A DNA stretch of 50,749 nt from Nocardia veterana NBRC 100344 (GCF_000308855.1 NZ_BAGM01000118.1:1-50749), one strand, 5' to 3'; shown: positions 14,550 through 23,862, numbered from the stretch's first letter. Made by a program: numbers and translations. The notes: generated by a model not told the origin, from the sequence alone.

Positions 14550-16022
14550 ATGCCTACCGACGAGCCGATGCCCACCGAGACCGAGCCCGCCGCCGCGTCG
14601 ACGAGCGCCGGGAACACCGCGATTGGGCGGCACGTCGCCATTCCGCACGATGCGGACGGAACATCCTGTCCGGCAACGGTTTCCACCGACGTGGTCGTCG
14701 TCGGTGCGCGCTGCGCCGGTTCGGCTGCCGCCGTCGCCTTCGCCCGCGCCGGACGCCGAGTGCTCGTCCTGGACTCGGCCCGCTTCCCGTCCGACACGCT
14801 GTCGACTCACCTGCTGTGGCCCGCCGGTGTTGCCGAGGTCGCGGCGCTGGGCGCGCTGGAACGGGTCCTCGCGCTCGGCGCGCCCCGGCTGCGGGTGGCC
14901 TTCGCGGCCGGCGCCGGACAGGTCGTGCGAGCGCCCTTCACGATGATCGAGGGCATCGACTACGCGATGTGTGTGCGGCGCACCGGGTTCGACGCGGCTC
15001 TGGTGGAGACCGCCCGTGCGGCGGGCGCGACGGTGTACGAGTCGATGCGGGTGACCGAACTGCTCCGCGACGGCGAGCGGGTCACCGGGGTGCGGGCCGT
15101 CGACCGCACGGGAGCGACCCACCGGATTCGAGCCCGGCTGGTAGTCGGGGCCGACGGTCGGCGCTCCACCGTGGCGCGACTGACCGGCGCCCTCGACCCG
15201 TATCGCAGTAAACCCAGTGGGCGGGCCTGCTATTTCGGATACTGGCGCGACGAGCGCCCGGAATGGCGTTCGACCGCCGCCCAGTGGCGGGCCGGAAATC
15301 TGCTGGGCACCGCATTCCCGTGCGAGAACGGGACGGTACTGTCCCTGATCCAACCGCCGGTGGAGCGCGTCCGCCGCGGCGATGGCCGGACCGAGCGGCA
15401 TTACCGCGAGATGATCGAGGCGATCCCGGAACTGGCTGCGCGCCTGGCCGATTGCGAACTACTCGGCCGGGTCCGATCGGCCACCGACATCGTCTCCTAC
15501 TTCCGGCGCTCCACTGGACCGGGGTGGGCGCTGCCCGGTGACGCCGGGCATTTCAAGGACCCGGTCACCGCGCAGGGGATGCGCGACGCCATGCGCTACG
15601 GGCGATTGCTCGGCGAATCGGCCGCCCCGGTCCTCGACGACGCCGCCGCGCTGGACCGGGCACTCGCCCGCTGGGAGCGCGGGCGCGAACGTGACTGCCT
15701 GCCCATGTACCAGTGGACCAACCGACTGGCCCGCGGTACGGAGATGTCACCACTCGAGGTCCAGCTGTACCGGTCGGGGGCGACCGATCCGCACCTCGCC
15801 GGGCTGGCGCTCGATGTGATGACGCGCGCCCGGACTCCGGACCAGCTGCTGACTCCGGTGCGGGCAGCGAAGTTCGCGGTGCAGGCGCTGTGGCACGCGC
15901 CGCCGGCCGCGGTGGTGGAGACCGTGATTCGCGAGTTGCGCGATGGCGCGGAGGACTGGCGTGAGCGCCGGCTGGCGCAGTGGGGTCCGGCCCTGCCGCG
16001 GCGGGCTTCGGCCTCGAGATGA
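14550..16022 (+). CDS. FAD-dependent monooxygenase-like oxidoreductase
   Basis: A 490-residue flavoprotein of the PF01494 type. After a 45-residue low-complexity N-terminus, the dinucleotide-binding strand is DVVVVGARCAGSAAAVAFARAG, a variant of GxGxxG. RARLVVGADGRRSTVARL is the DG motif, and LPGDAGHFKDPVTAQGM is the GD motif that contacts the FAD ribityl chain. Such enzymes hydroxylate or reduce aromatic or isoprenoid substrates with NAD(P)H; the substrate is not predictable. ATG 14550 has GAAGGG eight bases upstream. It is followed after 120 bases by a second FAD enzyme and faces a TetR regulator. Confidence 0.88.
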   Translation: MPTDEPMPTETEPAAASTSAGNTAIGRHVAIPHDADGTSCPATVSTDVVVVGARCAGSAAAVAFARAGRRVLVLDSARFPSDTLSTHLLWPAGVAEVAALGALERVLALGAPRLRVAFAAGAGQVVRAPFTMIEGIDYAMCVRRTGFDAALVETARAAGATVYESMRVTELLRDGERVTGVRAVDRTGATHRIRARLVVGADGRRSTVARLTGALDPYRSKPSGRACYFGYWRDERPEWRSTAAQWRAGNLLGTAFPCENGTVLSLIQPPVERVRRGDGRTERHYREMIEAIPELAARLADCELLGRVRSATDIVSYFRRSTGPGWALPGDAGHFKDPVTAQGMRDAMRYGRLLGESAAPVLDDAAALDRALARWERGRERDCLPMYQWTNRLARGTEMSPLEVQLYRSGATDPHLAGLALDVMTRARTPDQLLTPVRAAKFAVQALWHAPPAAVVETVIRELRDGAEDWRERRLAQWGPALPRRASASR

Positions 16023-16142
16023 CGAGCAGCCCGGCCGTGCCCGGTGCACCGCCGGGCTGCGTCGAGAGCGACTGGCGGTCAAGGTAATTCGAGTCGGGGG
16101 TCGACCCAGCGCCGGTCCCGCTCGCTGGATCGAGGAGTGGAC

Positions 16143-17909
16143 ATGGGTGGTCGAGGCACGGGGACGTTCGACAGGCGACACCTGTTACGCGGCGCGGCGG
16201 TGGCGGGTGCGGCGTGGGCGGCCGGCGGGATGTGGTCCGCGCACGCGCGGGCCAATCCGGTGCGCCGACAGGTACGGCCGGGCCGCGAGGTCGCGGTGTT
16301 CGGCGGCGGGGTATCCGGGCTGACGGCCGCCCACGAACTGGCCGAACGCGGATACGCGGTGACCGTCTACGAGCCGACCGCCCCGGGCGGTAAGGCGCGC
16401 AGCATGGGGGTGCCGGGCACCGGCACGGGCGGGCGGGCGGATCTGCCCGGCGAGCACGGCTTCCGGTTCTTCCCCGGCTGCTATCAGCACGTGCCCGATA
16501 CGATGGCGCGAATCCCGTTCCCCGGCAACGTGAACGGCGTCGCCGGCAACTTGGTCCGGGTGGAGTCGACGGTAGCGGGCTTCGCGGACCTGCCGCCGGT
16601 CACGGTGCCGACCGAGATCGCGGGGCTGCGGGAACTGAATCCGGATCGCCTGCGCAATGCGCTGCTCGCCGGCCTCGGTTTCATTCCCCGCCTGCCACCG
16701 CAGGAACTGGCCTTCTTCGGCGACCGGATGCTCATGTGGTTCACCACGTCGACCGAACGCCGCTTCGGCGAGTGGGAATATCGCTCCTGGCTCGATGCGG
16801 TGCGGGCCGAGGGGAAGTCGCGGGCCTATCGCGAGTATCTGGCGCGGGCGCTCACCCGGATCACGGTGGCGGCGAAGGCCGAGACCAGTTCGGCCCGGAC
16901 CATCGGAACCATCGGGGAGGCACTGGTTTTCGCCGGGGCGGGCATCGCGCCACAGTATCGGGGCGGGGTGGATCGCATTCTGAACGGGCCCACCAACGAA
17001 GCGTGGATCGATCCGTGGGTGGCGTACCTGTCCGGACTGGGTGTTCGCTTCGTGACCGGCGCCGGGCTGACCGGATTGCGGGTGTCGGGCGATCGGATCA
17101 CCGGCGCGAATGTGGGCGGCCGGACCGTGCGCGCGGACTGGTACGTCTGCGCGATGCCGGCCGACCGCGCGGCGACCGTTCTCGACGACGCGGTACTCAC
17201 CGCCGATCCGGCGCTGGCCGGGATGCGGGAGCTGGTGCTCGACTGGATGGTGGGTGTGCAGTTCTACCTCCGGCAACCCACGGGGGTTCCCGATGGCCAT
17301 ATCGCGGCGCTCGGCTCGCCGTGGGCGATCACGGCCCTGCGGCAGGCGCCCATGTGGCGGGGCGATTTCGCGGCCCGCTACGGCGACGGCACCGTGGTCG
17401 AATGTCTGTCGGCGGATGTGTCGGATTGGGACACTCCCGGAATCCTGTTCGGCAAACCCGCCCGGCAGTGCTCGAAGGACGAGGTGGTGCAAGAGGTCTG
17501 GGCGCAGCTGAAACGCTGGCTCAACACCGGCACCGGATGGTTGCGCGATGAGGATCTGCGGTCCTGGTTCGTCGATCCCGGGGTGCTTTTCGAGGAGGGC
17601 GGCAATACCAACGACACTCCGCTGCTGGTGAATACGGTCGGATCGTGGGATCACCGGCCGGAGGCTCGATCGGCGATCGGCAACCTGTTCTTCTGCGGCG
17701 ACCATGTCCGCACCGGCATCGATCTGGCCACGATGGAGGGCGCGTGTGAGGCCGGGCGCAAGGCCGCCAACGGGGTGCTGGACGCGGCCGGTGATCCGTC
17801 GCCGCGGGCGGCGGTGTTCGCGTTGTACGCACCGCCCGAACTGGAGCCGTTGAAGCGTCTCGACGCCGACCGCTACCGGGCCGGACTGCCGCATCTACTC
17901 GACATGTGA
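16143..17909 (+). CDS. FAD-dependent amine-oxidase-like enzyme, Tat-targeted, HpnE-like
   Basis: A 588-residue flavoprotein of the phytoene-desaturase/amine-oxidase superfamily. Residues 8-38 are a Tat signal (FDRRHLLRG, then a hydrophobic stretch ending in AHARA). The FAD-binding GGGVSGLTAAHELAERGY follows, then EPTAPGGKARS and GEHGFRFFPGCY, and near the end the FFCGDHVRTGIDLATMEGA motif. The overall pattern resembles proteins annotated as hydroxysqualene dehydroxylase (HpnE), but no other squalene or hopanoid gene is in the window and an exported form would be odd for that step, so the substrate is open. ATG 16143 has GAGGAG five bases upstream. It probably shares the TetR-controlled transcript. 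Confidence 0.82.
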   Translation: MGGRGTGTFDRRHLLRGAAVAGAAWAAGGMWSAHARANPVRRQVRPGREVAVFGGGVSGLTAAHELAERGYAVTVYEPTAPGGKARSMGVPGTGTGGRADLPGEHGFRFFPGCYQHVPDTMARIPFPGNVNGVAGNLVRVESTVAGFADLPPVTVPTEIAGLRELNPDRLRNALLAGLGFIPRLPPQELAFFGDRMLMWFTTSTERRFGEWEYRSWLDAVRAEGKSRAYREYLARALTRITVAAKAETSSARTIGTIGEALVFAGAGIAPQYRGGVDRILNGPTNEAWIDPWVAYLSGLGVRFVTGAGLTGLRVSGDRITGANVGGRTVRADWYVCAMPADRAATVLDDAVLTADPALAGMRELVLDWMVGVQFYLRQPTGVPDGHIAALGSPWAITALRQAPMWRGDFAARYGDGTVVECLSADVSDWDTPGILFGKPARQCSKDEVVQEVWAQLKRWLNTGTGWLRDEDLRSWFVDPGVLFEEGGNTNDTPLLVNTVGSWDHRPEARSAIGNLFFCGDHVRTGIDLATMEGACEAGRKAANGVLDAAGDPSPRAAVFALYAPPELEPLKRLDADRYRAGLPHLLDM

Positions 17910-18695
17910 ACGGCGGCGCAGGAATTCGGCGGTGGCCGGGGTCGCGGGCAGAAACGATTCGATCGCGAGTTCGGCGACGGTGACGTTCATCGGACTGCCG
18001 AAGATGGTCATGGTGCTGATGAAATCGAGTTCGACGTCACCGTGTTCGGGGTCGCGCCGGCGCAGGCGCAGCGGGACCACTGCCTGATCGGGTTCGGGCA
18101 GGCCCGGGTCGTCGCGCCCGCCGGGATAGCCGAGGAGTTCGGTGCGTAGTTCGGCCAGCTCCGTCGAGCCGGTCGCCTCGATCTGGCGTTCGATGCGTTC
18201 GAACAGATGTCCGCGCCACTGCGCCAGATTGACGATGCGCGGGGCGAGGCCGTCCGGGTGCAGACTCAGCCGCAGCGCGTTGACCGGCGGGGTGAGCAGC
18301 TCGGCGGGAATGCCGTCGAGGAACAGGGCCACACCGGAATTGGCGTCGACCATGTTCCACTGTGCGTCCACCGCCAGCGCGGGATAGGGCTCGTAACCGG
18401 TGAGGATCTGCCGCATCGCGGTACGAACCGGGGCCATGGTGGGGATGTCCAATCCGGGTTCGGCGTAGACGGGGGCGTAGCCGGCCGCCAGCAGCATGCG
18501 ATTGCGTTCGCGCAGCGGGATTTCCAGCTCCTCGCTCAGGTGCAGGATGAGCTGACGGCTGGGGGTGGAACGACCGGTTTCGATGAAGCTCAGGTGGCGG
18601 GTCGAGGTCTCGGCACGACCGGCCAGTTCGAGCTGGCTCAGGCGGCGGGTGCGGCGCCAGTGGCGCAGCAGGTCCCCGGCGGTATGGGTGGGCAC
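17895..18695 (-). CDS. HTH regulator with MmyB-like ligand domain
   Basis: A 266-residue regulator with an XRE HTH at residues 5-60 (GDLLRHWRRTRRLSQLELAGRAE, then TSTRHLSFIETGRSTPSRQL) and a MmyB-like C-terminal domain containing NMVDANSGVALFLDG and a final FISTMTIFGSPMNVTVAELAIESFLPAT. It differs from the regulator at 9804 by lacking its REEVAALAG recognition helix, so the two are paralogues of separate subgroups. Its 3' end overlaps the convergent FAD gene by 15 bases. The 101-base gap to the GtrA gene on the other strand may hold a shared promoter region. Confidence 0.88.
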   Translation of the reverse strand: MPTHTAGDLLRHWRRTRRLSQLELAGRAETSTRHLSFIETGRSTPSRQLILHLSEELEIPLRERNRMLLAAGYAPVYAEPGLDIPTMAPVRTAMRQILTGYEPYPALAVDAQWNMVDANSGVALFLDGIPAELLTPPVNALRLSLHPDGLAPRIVNLAQWRGHLFERIERQIEATGSTELAELRTELLGYPGGRDDPGLPEPDQAVVPLRLRRRDPEHGDVELDFISTMTIFGSPMNVTVAELAIESFLPATPATAEFLRRRSHVE

Positions 18696-18796
18696 CCGCC
18701 CGATGGTAGGCGGCGCGGGTGGGCGCCACGATTACCCGGGAGGTCATGATCGCTGCCCGGATGCCCCCGAGGCAGGGCACGGTTAGGGTGGGATGC

Positions 18797-19306
18797 GTGT
18801 CGTTGGTGCAGGCTGGACTGGACCGGCTGCCCGAACGGTGGCGAGCACTGCTGCTCGCCCATCGGGAGCTGATGAAATTCGCCGTTGTCGGCGCGATCAC
18901 CTGGTTCGTGGACACCGGGGTGGTGTACGCGCTGAAGCTGACCGTGTTGCAGGACAAGCCGCTGACCGCGCGCGCCTTCGGTGTGCTGATCGCGACGATC
19001 GTGTCCTACATCCTCAACCGTGAGTGGTCGTTCAACACCCGCGGCGGGCGCCAGCGGCATCACGAGGCGGCGCTGTTCTTCGCGGTGAGTGCCCTGGCGG
19101 TCGGGGTGACGGTGATCCCGCAGGCGGTCTCGCTGTACGTCTTCGACATCCGGGTGCCGCATGTCAGCCCGTTCACCCAGGCGGTGTCGAATTTCGTCAC
19201 CGGGCAGATCCTCGGCGTGCTGCTGGCGATGGCGTTCCGGTTCTGGGCATTGCGCCGCTTCGTCTTTCCGCAGGATCTGCGCGAGGCCGAACTGGAGATC
19301 CTGTGA
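18797..19306 (+). CDS. GtrA-like membrane protein
   Basis: A 169-residue GtrA family protein with four membrane helices at about residues 28-48, 55-75, 95-115 and 130-150. The conserved KFAVVGAITWFVDTGVVYAL opening, SYILNREWSF after helix 2 and FRFWALRRFVF at the end are diagnostic. GtrA proteins are thought to flip polyprenyl-linked sugars for cell-wall glycans. GTG 18797 is preferred, with AGGG eight bases upstream. The next gene starts within its stop codon (GTGA), so they are co-translated. Confidence 0.88.
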   Translation: MSLVQAGLDRLPERWRALLLAHRELMKFAVVGAITWFVDTGVVYALKLTVLQDKPLTARAFGVLIATIVSYILNREWSFNTRGGRQRHHEAALFFAVSALAVGVTVIPQAVSLYVFDIRVPHVSPFTQAVSNFVTGQILGVLLAMAFRFWALRRFVFPQDLREAELEIL

Positions 19307-20205
19307 ACCCGCGGGTCGGATTCGCCCTGCCGCAGCTGGGTCCGCAGGCACACGAGGGCCACCGGATCGCCTGGTTCGCGCGGCGCGTCGAGGACGCCGG
19401 GGCGGACAGCCTCTGGGTCGGCGACCGGGTGTTCGCGGCGACGAATCCCACCGTGGGCTACGCCGGTACCGATTCGTTCCCCCGGGAATTCCACTCCGTC
19501 CTCGATCCTTTCGTGACCCTCGGGGTCGCGGGCGCGGCGACCTCGCGGGTGCGCCTGGGAACCGATGTGCTGATCGCGCCGCTCTATCCGCCCGCGCTGC
19601 TGGCCCGGTCGCTGACCAGTATCGACGTCGTCAGCGGTGGCCGGTTGCTGGTCGGGCTGGGTATCGGTTGGTCACCGGAGGAATATGCCGCCGCCGGAGT
19701 GCCGTTCGATCGGCGCGGCGCGCGGCTGGAGGAGACGCTCGACGCCCTGCAGGCGATCTGGACCTCGGATCCGGCGGGCTATCGCGGTCGTTATGTCTCG
19801 GTACCCGAACACCGACGTGAGCTCGGCCCGGTCCAGCGTCCGCATCCACCCATCCATCTCGGCGCGTATTCGCCGGCCGGGCTGGCCCGCGTCGGCCGGC
19901 GTGCGGACGGCTGGCTGCCGGTGTGGCGGGTAGCGGGACCGCCGGGTCAGGGTGAGCTGCTGCGGCAGGCGCGGGCGGCGGTGGATACAGCGGCACGAGC
20001 GGCGGGGCGCGATCCGGCCGCGATCGAGACGATCGTCCGGCTCAATGCCGGGCGGGGCACCACCGTGGACGAGATCGTCGCGGCCCTGCGGACGGCGACG
20101 GCGGAGACCGGCTTTCAGGACTATTTCGTCGATCTGATGTATGTGGCGGCGACGGTGGAGCAGGCGGCCGACCTGGCCCGGCGGGTGCTGGACGGCGTGC
20201 GTTGA
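19303..20205 (+). CDS. Luciferase-like F420-dependent oxidoreductase (TIGR03619 type)
   Basis: A 300-residue TIM-barrel luciferase-like protein. Residues 1-30 (NPRVGFALPQLGP, then ARRVEDAGADSLWVGDRV), the SRVRLGTDVLIAPLYPP strand and the SGGRLLVGLGIGWSPEEYAAAGVPFDRRGARLEE block match the F420-dependent group found in mycobacteria and relatives. Such enzymes transfer hydride to or from F420; the substrate is unknown. GTG 19303 overlaps the GtrA stop (GTGA), with a GGAG site inside gtrA. Confidence 0.88.
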   Translation: MNPRVGFALPQLGPQAHEGHRIAWFARRVEDAGADSLWVGDRVFAATNPTVGYAGTDSFPREFHSVLDPFVTLGVAGAATSRVRLGTDVLIAPLYPPALLARSLTSIDVVSGGRLLVGLGIGWSPEEYAAAGVPFDRRGARLEETLDALQAIWTSDPAGYRGRYVSVPEHRRELGPVQRPHPPIHLGAYSPAGLARVGRRADGWLPVWRVAGPPGQGELLRQARAAVDTAARAAGRDPAAIETIVRLNAGRGTTVDEIVAALRTATAETGFQDYFVDLMYVAATVEQAADLARRVLDGVR

Positions 20206-20387
20206 GCGGTCGCGCGGTTCGTTCGCGAGCTCGAACGGCCACCGGCGCAGCCGATTCCGGACGAGCACCGATCGCCCGGCGCGGCTGTGGTGATCGGAGA
20301 ATTCGCCGGGCGTGACCGCGGTCACCGCGGTCGGCGGTGGGCGGACCGGCGCGGCCGGTCGGCGCGGAGCACCGATACCATGACCGG

Positions 20388-20930
20388 GTGCGAGCGACGG
20401 CGGATCCGGCCATGCGGCTGCGGGGTAGCTGCGTCGGTGCCGCGTCGGCGACGGTGAGTGTCGCGGCCCACGCTCTCGGCGGTGGCGCCCCGGCCCCCGG
20501 ATCGGCCGGCATCATGCTGTTGCTGGCGACCAGTACTGTGATCGGCTCGCTCGCCGCGCACGCCCGCACGGGCGCGCTGCGCCTGATGGCTCTGCTCGCC
20601 GTCGGCCAGGTGGCCGGACACGCGGCGCTGTCGCTCGCGCCGCACTGTCACGACATGCTGCTCACCGCGCCGATGCTGATCGCGCACGTCGTGGCGATCG
20701 TGGTGGGCGCCGGACTCATCCGCGCCGCGGAATCCACGCTGCTGCGAGCGATTTCACGTATCCGCCGCGCCGTCGCCGCGGTCCATGCTCTCCTCGTCTC
20801 CGGTGATCCGGTCGTGATCGTGACCCCGGATACGCCCGGCCGGCCGCATCGGCTGGTCCTGGCCTCGGGGACGGGCCGACGGGGTCCGCCGGCGTACGCG
20901 GGTTCGTACGCTGTCCGCTGCTCGGTCTGA
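20388..20930 (+). CDS. Small membrane protein upstream of the PCuAC/DyP genes
   Basis: A 180-residue protein with about four hydrophobic segments (residues 12-30, 37-58, 65-82 and 87-110) and a His-containing loop, ALSLAPHCHDML, that could bind metal. The last 60 residues are hydrophilic and probably cytoplasmic. No family is recognised with certainty; small membrane proteins of this kind often sit next to copper-handling genes in actinobacteria. GTG 20388 or ATG 20412 are both possible starts. It is separated from the PCuAC gene by 441 bases, so co-transcription is uncertain. Confidence 0.6.
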   Translation: MRATADPAMRLRGSCVGAASATVSVAAHALGGGAPAPGSAGIMLLLATSTVIGSLAAHARTGALRLMALLAVGQVAGHAALSLAPHCHDMLLTAPMLIAHVVAIVVGAGLIRAAESTLLRAISRIRRAVAAVHALLVSGDPVVIVTPDTPGRPHRLVLASGTGRRGPPAYAGSYAVRCSV

Positions 20931-21371
20931 GGACCGCGGCAGATCCGAGGCACCCAGGCTGCACTCGTCGAGCACACTGTCGGCGACCCGCGCGGTCTCG
21001 CGGGACACGCGAGTAGCCGTCGAAGGTGGCAGCCGTTTGTGCCGGGCCATCTTGCGTGACGGCGCGGTGCGTACTGCCGATCCAACGATCGGACCGCGGC
21101 CGCCGCATCGCGGCACGCGCGGACGACCTGGCGTGTCACCGCAGGTTCGGCCGGTGCGCTCGGGCGCGGCATCGGTCGCGCCGAGGAAGCCGACTCGGCT
21201 ACCGCACCACGCCCTGCCCGGGCGAATCGCGCTGCCACATCGCGGACAGCACCTGCAGCTGTTACGAACCCGTTCGAGATATGTGTCCTCCCGGTCCCGG
21301 GGCGCATCAGCGCGCTCCCGGCCTACCCACACCGGGAGTGAAAAGCCCTCTACCGCAATGGAGTTCGAATC
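20931..21371. other. 441-base gap without a supported gene
   Basis: No frame on either strand looks like a protein family, despite long open frames caused by the GC content. The last 120 bases, with GTTACGAACCCGTTCG near 21264-21279 and a short GGGAG-containing stretch before the PCuAC start, are the likely promoter region. Confidence 0.5.
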
Positions 21372-21986
21372 ATGTTCTCGGTCCCCCGTACCCAACGCGC
21401 CGACGCCACACCGATGCCGTCGGCGTCCTCCGGCCGCCCGGCCACCCTGGCCCGGCGCGGCCTCCGCGCGAACACCCGACCGCTGCGCCGGCTCGCCGTG
21501 GCAGCCGCTGCAGTCGTCCTGCTGGCGCTCGCCGGGTGCTCCTCCGGCGGTACCACCACCGCCGACGCCGATTCGATCGCGGTGAGCAATCAGTGGATCA
21601 AGGCGGCCGATGCGGGGATGTCGGCGGCGTTCGCCGAATTCACCAACCGCAGCGATCACGAGATCCGCATCGTCGACGCCACCAGCCCCGCCTCGGCCCG
21701 AATGGAGATCCACGAGCTCGTGTCGGCCGCCGGTGGCACCACCATGCGACCCAAGGCCGGCGGCCTGGTCATCCCGGCACACGGCAGCGCCACCCTGAAG
21801 CCGGGGGCCGACCACCTGATGTTCATCGATCTGAAGGCCCCGCTGCGCACGGGTGCGAACACCCCGGTCACGGTGAAATACGCCGACGGCACCAGCACCA
21901 CGTTCACCGCGCAGGTGCGGGATTTCGCCGGTAATCAGGAGAACTACTCCCCCGGCGACGGCTCGACCCCCGCGCACGGTGGCTGA
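21372..21986 (+). CDS. Copper chaperone PCu(A)C lipoprotein
   Basis: A 204-residue lipoprotein. Its long N-terminus ends in a hydrophobic helix and lipobox, VVLLALAGC (about residues 50-58). The PCuAC domain follows: a VSNQWIKAADAGMSAAFAEFTN start and the copper site made of MEIHEL, MRPKAGG and HLMFIDL, matching the H/M-x10-M-x21-H-x-M pattern. It hands Cu(I) to secreted or membrane cuproenzymes outside the cell membrane. GGAG lies eight bases before ATG 21372. Its stop overlaps the start of the DyP peroxidase gene. In Streptomyces the equivalent pair is ECuC and DtpA, which serve maturation of the radical copper oxidase GlxA. Confidence 0.9.
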   Translation: MFSVPRTQRADATPMPSASSGRPATLARRGLRANTRPLRRLAVAAAAVVLLALAGCSSGGTTTADADSIAVSNQWIKAADAGMSAAFAEFTNRSDHEIRIVDATSPASARMEIHELVSAAGGTTMRPKAGGLVIPAHGSATLKPGADHLMFIDLKAPLRTGANTPVTVKYADGTSTTFTAQVRDFAGNQENYSPGDGSTPAHGG

Positions 21987-23172
21987 GCGGCTCTCGCGCC
22001 GCCGGTTGCTCAGCGGCGGCGCGGCGGCCGCGGGCGCCGCCGGTGTCGCGGGGCTGACGCTCGGCGCCGATCGCTGGTCACGCCGCGACAACACGCCCGA
22101 CCCGGGAACGGCATGCGAGCCCTTCTACGGGCCGCACCAGGCCGGCGTGGCGACCGCACCGCAACTGCACGCGGCATTCGTCGCCTTCGACCTGCGGCCG
22201 GGAACCACCCGGGCGGATATCGCGGGCCTGCTGCGGATCTGGTCCGGGGACGCGGCGCGGCTCACCCAGGGTGAGCCGGCGCTCGCCGACACCGAACCGG
22301 AACTGGCCGCCCGACCGGCCCGGCTCACCGTCACGATCGGCTTCGGACCCCGCCTGTTCACGGTCGCCGGACTCGACGCCGCGCGGCCGGACTGGCTGGC
22401 GCAACTGCCGCCGTTTTCCATCGATCGCCTCGACTCCGCATTCTGTGAGGGGGATCTGCTGCTGCAGGTCTGCGCGGACGAGGCGACGACGGTCGCGCAT
22501 GCGGTGCGGGCTCTGACCCGCAGCGTGAGCTCACTGGTCACCGTGCGCTGGACCCAACGCGGATTCCGCAACGCTGCTGCCGGGCAGACGATGCGCAATC
22601 TGATGGGTCAGATCGACGGCACCGTCAATATCGCCGCCGGCGCCGACTTCGATCGACTGGTCTGGGACGACGGCCGGGCCCGGCCGTGGCTGCAGGGCGG
22701 AACCTCGATGGTGCTGCGCCGGATCGCGATGAATCTGGACACCTGGGACGAACTCGACCCCGAGGGCCGGGAATTGACCGTGGGCCGGCGCATCGCGACC
22801 GGTGCCCCGCTGACCGGAACCCGCGAAACCGACGATCCGGATTTCGCGGCGGTCGACGCTCACGGCATTCCGGTCATCCCGCCCTCGGCGCATATCGCTC
22901 GCGCACACCACACCAGTGACGGCGAACGGTTCCTGCGGCGCGGCTACAACTACGACGACGCACCCGCGCCGGGTGCGACCTCGAATTCGGGGCTGTTGTT
23001 CGCCGCCTACCAGCGCGATATCGCGGCGCAGTATCTGCCGGTGCAGCGCCGCCTGGCCGAATTCGACGCCCTGAACACCTGGACCACCCCTGTCGGTTCC
23101 GCGGTGTTCGTGATCCCGCCGGGGATCGCCGACAAGCAGGGCTATATCGGGCAGACCCTATTGGAGGGCTGA
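21979..23172 (+). CDS. Tat-exported DyP-type heme peroxidase
   Basis: A 397-residue EfeB/DtpA-like peroxidase. The Tat signal SRRRLLSGG plus hydrophobic stretch is at residues 5-29. The DyP signature GQIDG carries the distal catalytic Asp, and HIARAHHTSDGERFLRRGYNY includes the proximal heme His and a following Arg. RDIAAQYLPVQRRLAEFD near the C-terminus is typical of the exported class. It oxidises with H2O2 outside the membrane. The GTG 21979 start lies inside the end of the PCuAC gene, implying coupled expression and a joint role in copper or heme enzyme maturation. Confidence 0.92.
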   Translation: MAERLSRRRLLSGGAAAAGAAGVAGLTLGADRWSRRDNTPDPGTACEPFYGPHQAGVATAPQLHAAFVAFDLRPGTTRADIAGLLRIWSGDAARLTQGEPALADTEPELAARPARLTVTIGFGPRLFTVAGLDAARPDWLAQLPPFSIDRLDSAFCEGDLLLQVCADEATTVAHAVRALTRSVSSLVTVRWTQRGFRNAAAGQTMRNLMGQIDGTVNIAAGADFDRLVWDDGRARPWLQGGTSMVLRRIAMNLDTWDELDPEGRELTVGRRIATGAPLTGTRETDDPDFAAVDAHGIPVIPPSAHIARAHHTSDGERFLRRGYNYDDAPAPGATSNSGLLFAAYQRDIAAQYLPVQRRLAEFDALNTWTTPVGSAVFVIPPGIADKQGYIGQTLLEG

Positions 23173-23176
23173 GAGC

Positions 23177-23238
23177 ACGGCGGGGGCACTCGCTGCGATC
23201 CGGCACTCGATGCCGGTAGGCACACAGTGCCCCGCCGT
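23177..23238. terminator. Compound hairpin between convergent genes
   Basis: An outer stem pairs 23177-23190 with 23226-23238 (13 pairs, one bulged G), enclosing an inner CCGGCA-CTCGA-TGCCGG hairpin (23200-23216). It sits just after the DyP gene and before the end of the convergent membrane-protein gene, so it may end both transcripts. No T-tract follows. Confidence 0.5.
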
Positions 23239-23252
23239 CGCGACCTCGACGC

Positions 23253-23603
23253 TCAGTGCCAGAGCACGGCCACGAACACGTTGGCGATCGCCAGCACTCC
23301 GGCGGCGTCGGCCATCCAGGCAATCGTCTTGCCGCGCTTGGCGTCCGCGTGCGCGACCTCGGCCAGCCCGGCCACGGCGACCGCGATCACCAGTTTGACC
23401 ACGATCTTGGCCATGTCGAGATTCTTGTCCAGCGAATCGATGCCGTCGGCCATGCCGACCAGGATCAGGCCGGTGACGATCTGCGCTCGCGCGCCCCACA
23501 GCATCACCTGCGACACCGCCGGCCGACCGGCCGCATATCCGCCGATCACCGCGGCGAGACCGAGCAGGTGGGTGATCACCACCAGGTTGTAGACGACTGT
23601 CAT
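23253..23603 (-). CDS. Small four-helix membrane protein
   Basis: A 116-residue protein with four hydrophobic segments: residues 5-24, 30-50, 64-84 and 95-115. Between helices 2 and 3 is a conserved-looking polar loop, ADGIDSLDKNLDMAK, and between 3 and 4 HADAKRGKT. The family is not recognised; the small, evenly spaced helices recall cytochrome-like or transporter-accessory proteins found in actinobacteria. It is a single gene convergent with the DyP gene. Confidence 0.65.
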   Translation of the reverse strand: MTVVYNLVVITHLLGLAAVIGGYAAGRPAVSQVMLWGARAQIVTGLILVGMADGIDSLDKNLDMAKIVVKLVIAVAVAGLAEVAHADAKRGKTIAWMADAAGVLAIANVFVAVLWH

Positions 23604-23862
23604 GGCTCACAGCGTAGATCATCGACGACGATTCAACGACAGCATGTAGTAGAGCTGAGTGGCCCGGTCACGCTGCGCTGCATGCACTCTCACGCCGGCC
23701 ACCGCACAGCCGTGCCGAGGCGGGGCGGAAATGCGTGCGTTTCACGCCCGAGCGGGTCGGGTAGTCATCCTCAGGTGGCTCTCTTCGGCCGTGCCGCGAC
23801 ATCGGCGCGGAATCGAGTGGGTCGGGACTGCTGGGTCGCTCGGTGATGGCTAGGAGAAGAGG

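Noticed and set aside
16185..17894. A 569-residue minus-strand frame antisense to the Tat-FAD gene
   Set aside because: Long antisense frames are expected from the GC-rich third positions; there is no domain pattern or ribosome site.
20754..22094. A 446-residue minus-strand frame covering the gap before the PCuAC gene, with a CRCCPRCG stretch
   Set aside because: Most of it is antisense to the PCuAC gene and the remainder has no coherent domain or ribosome site.
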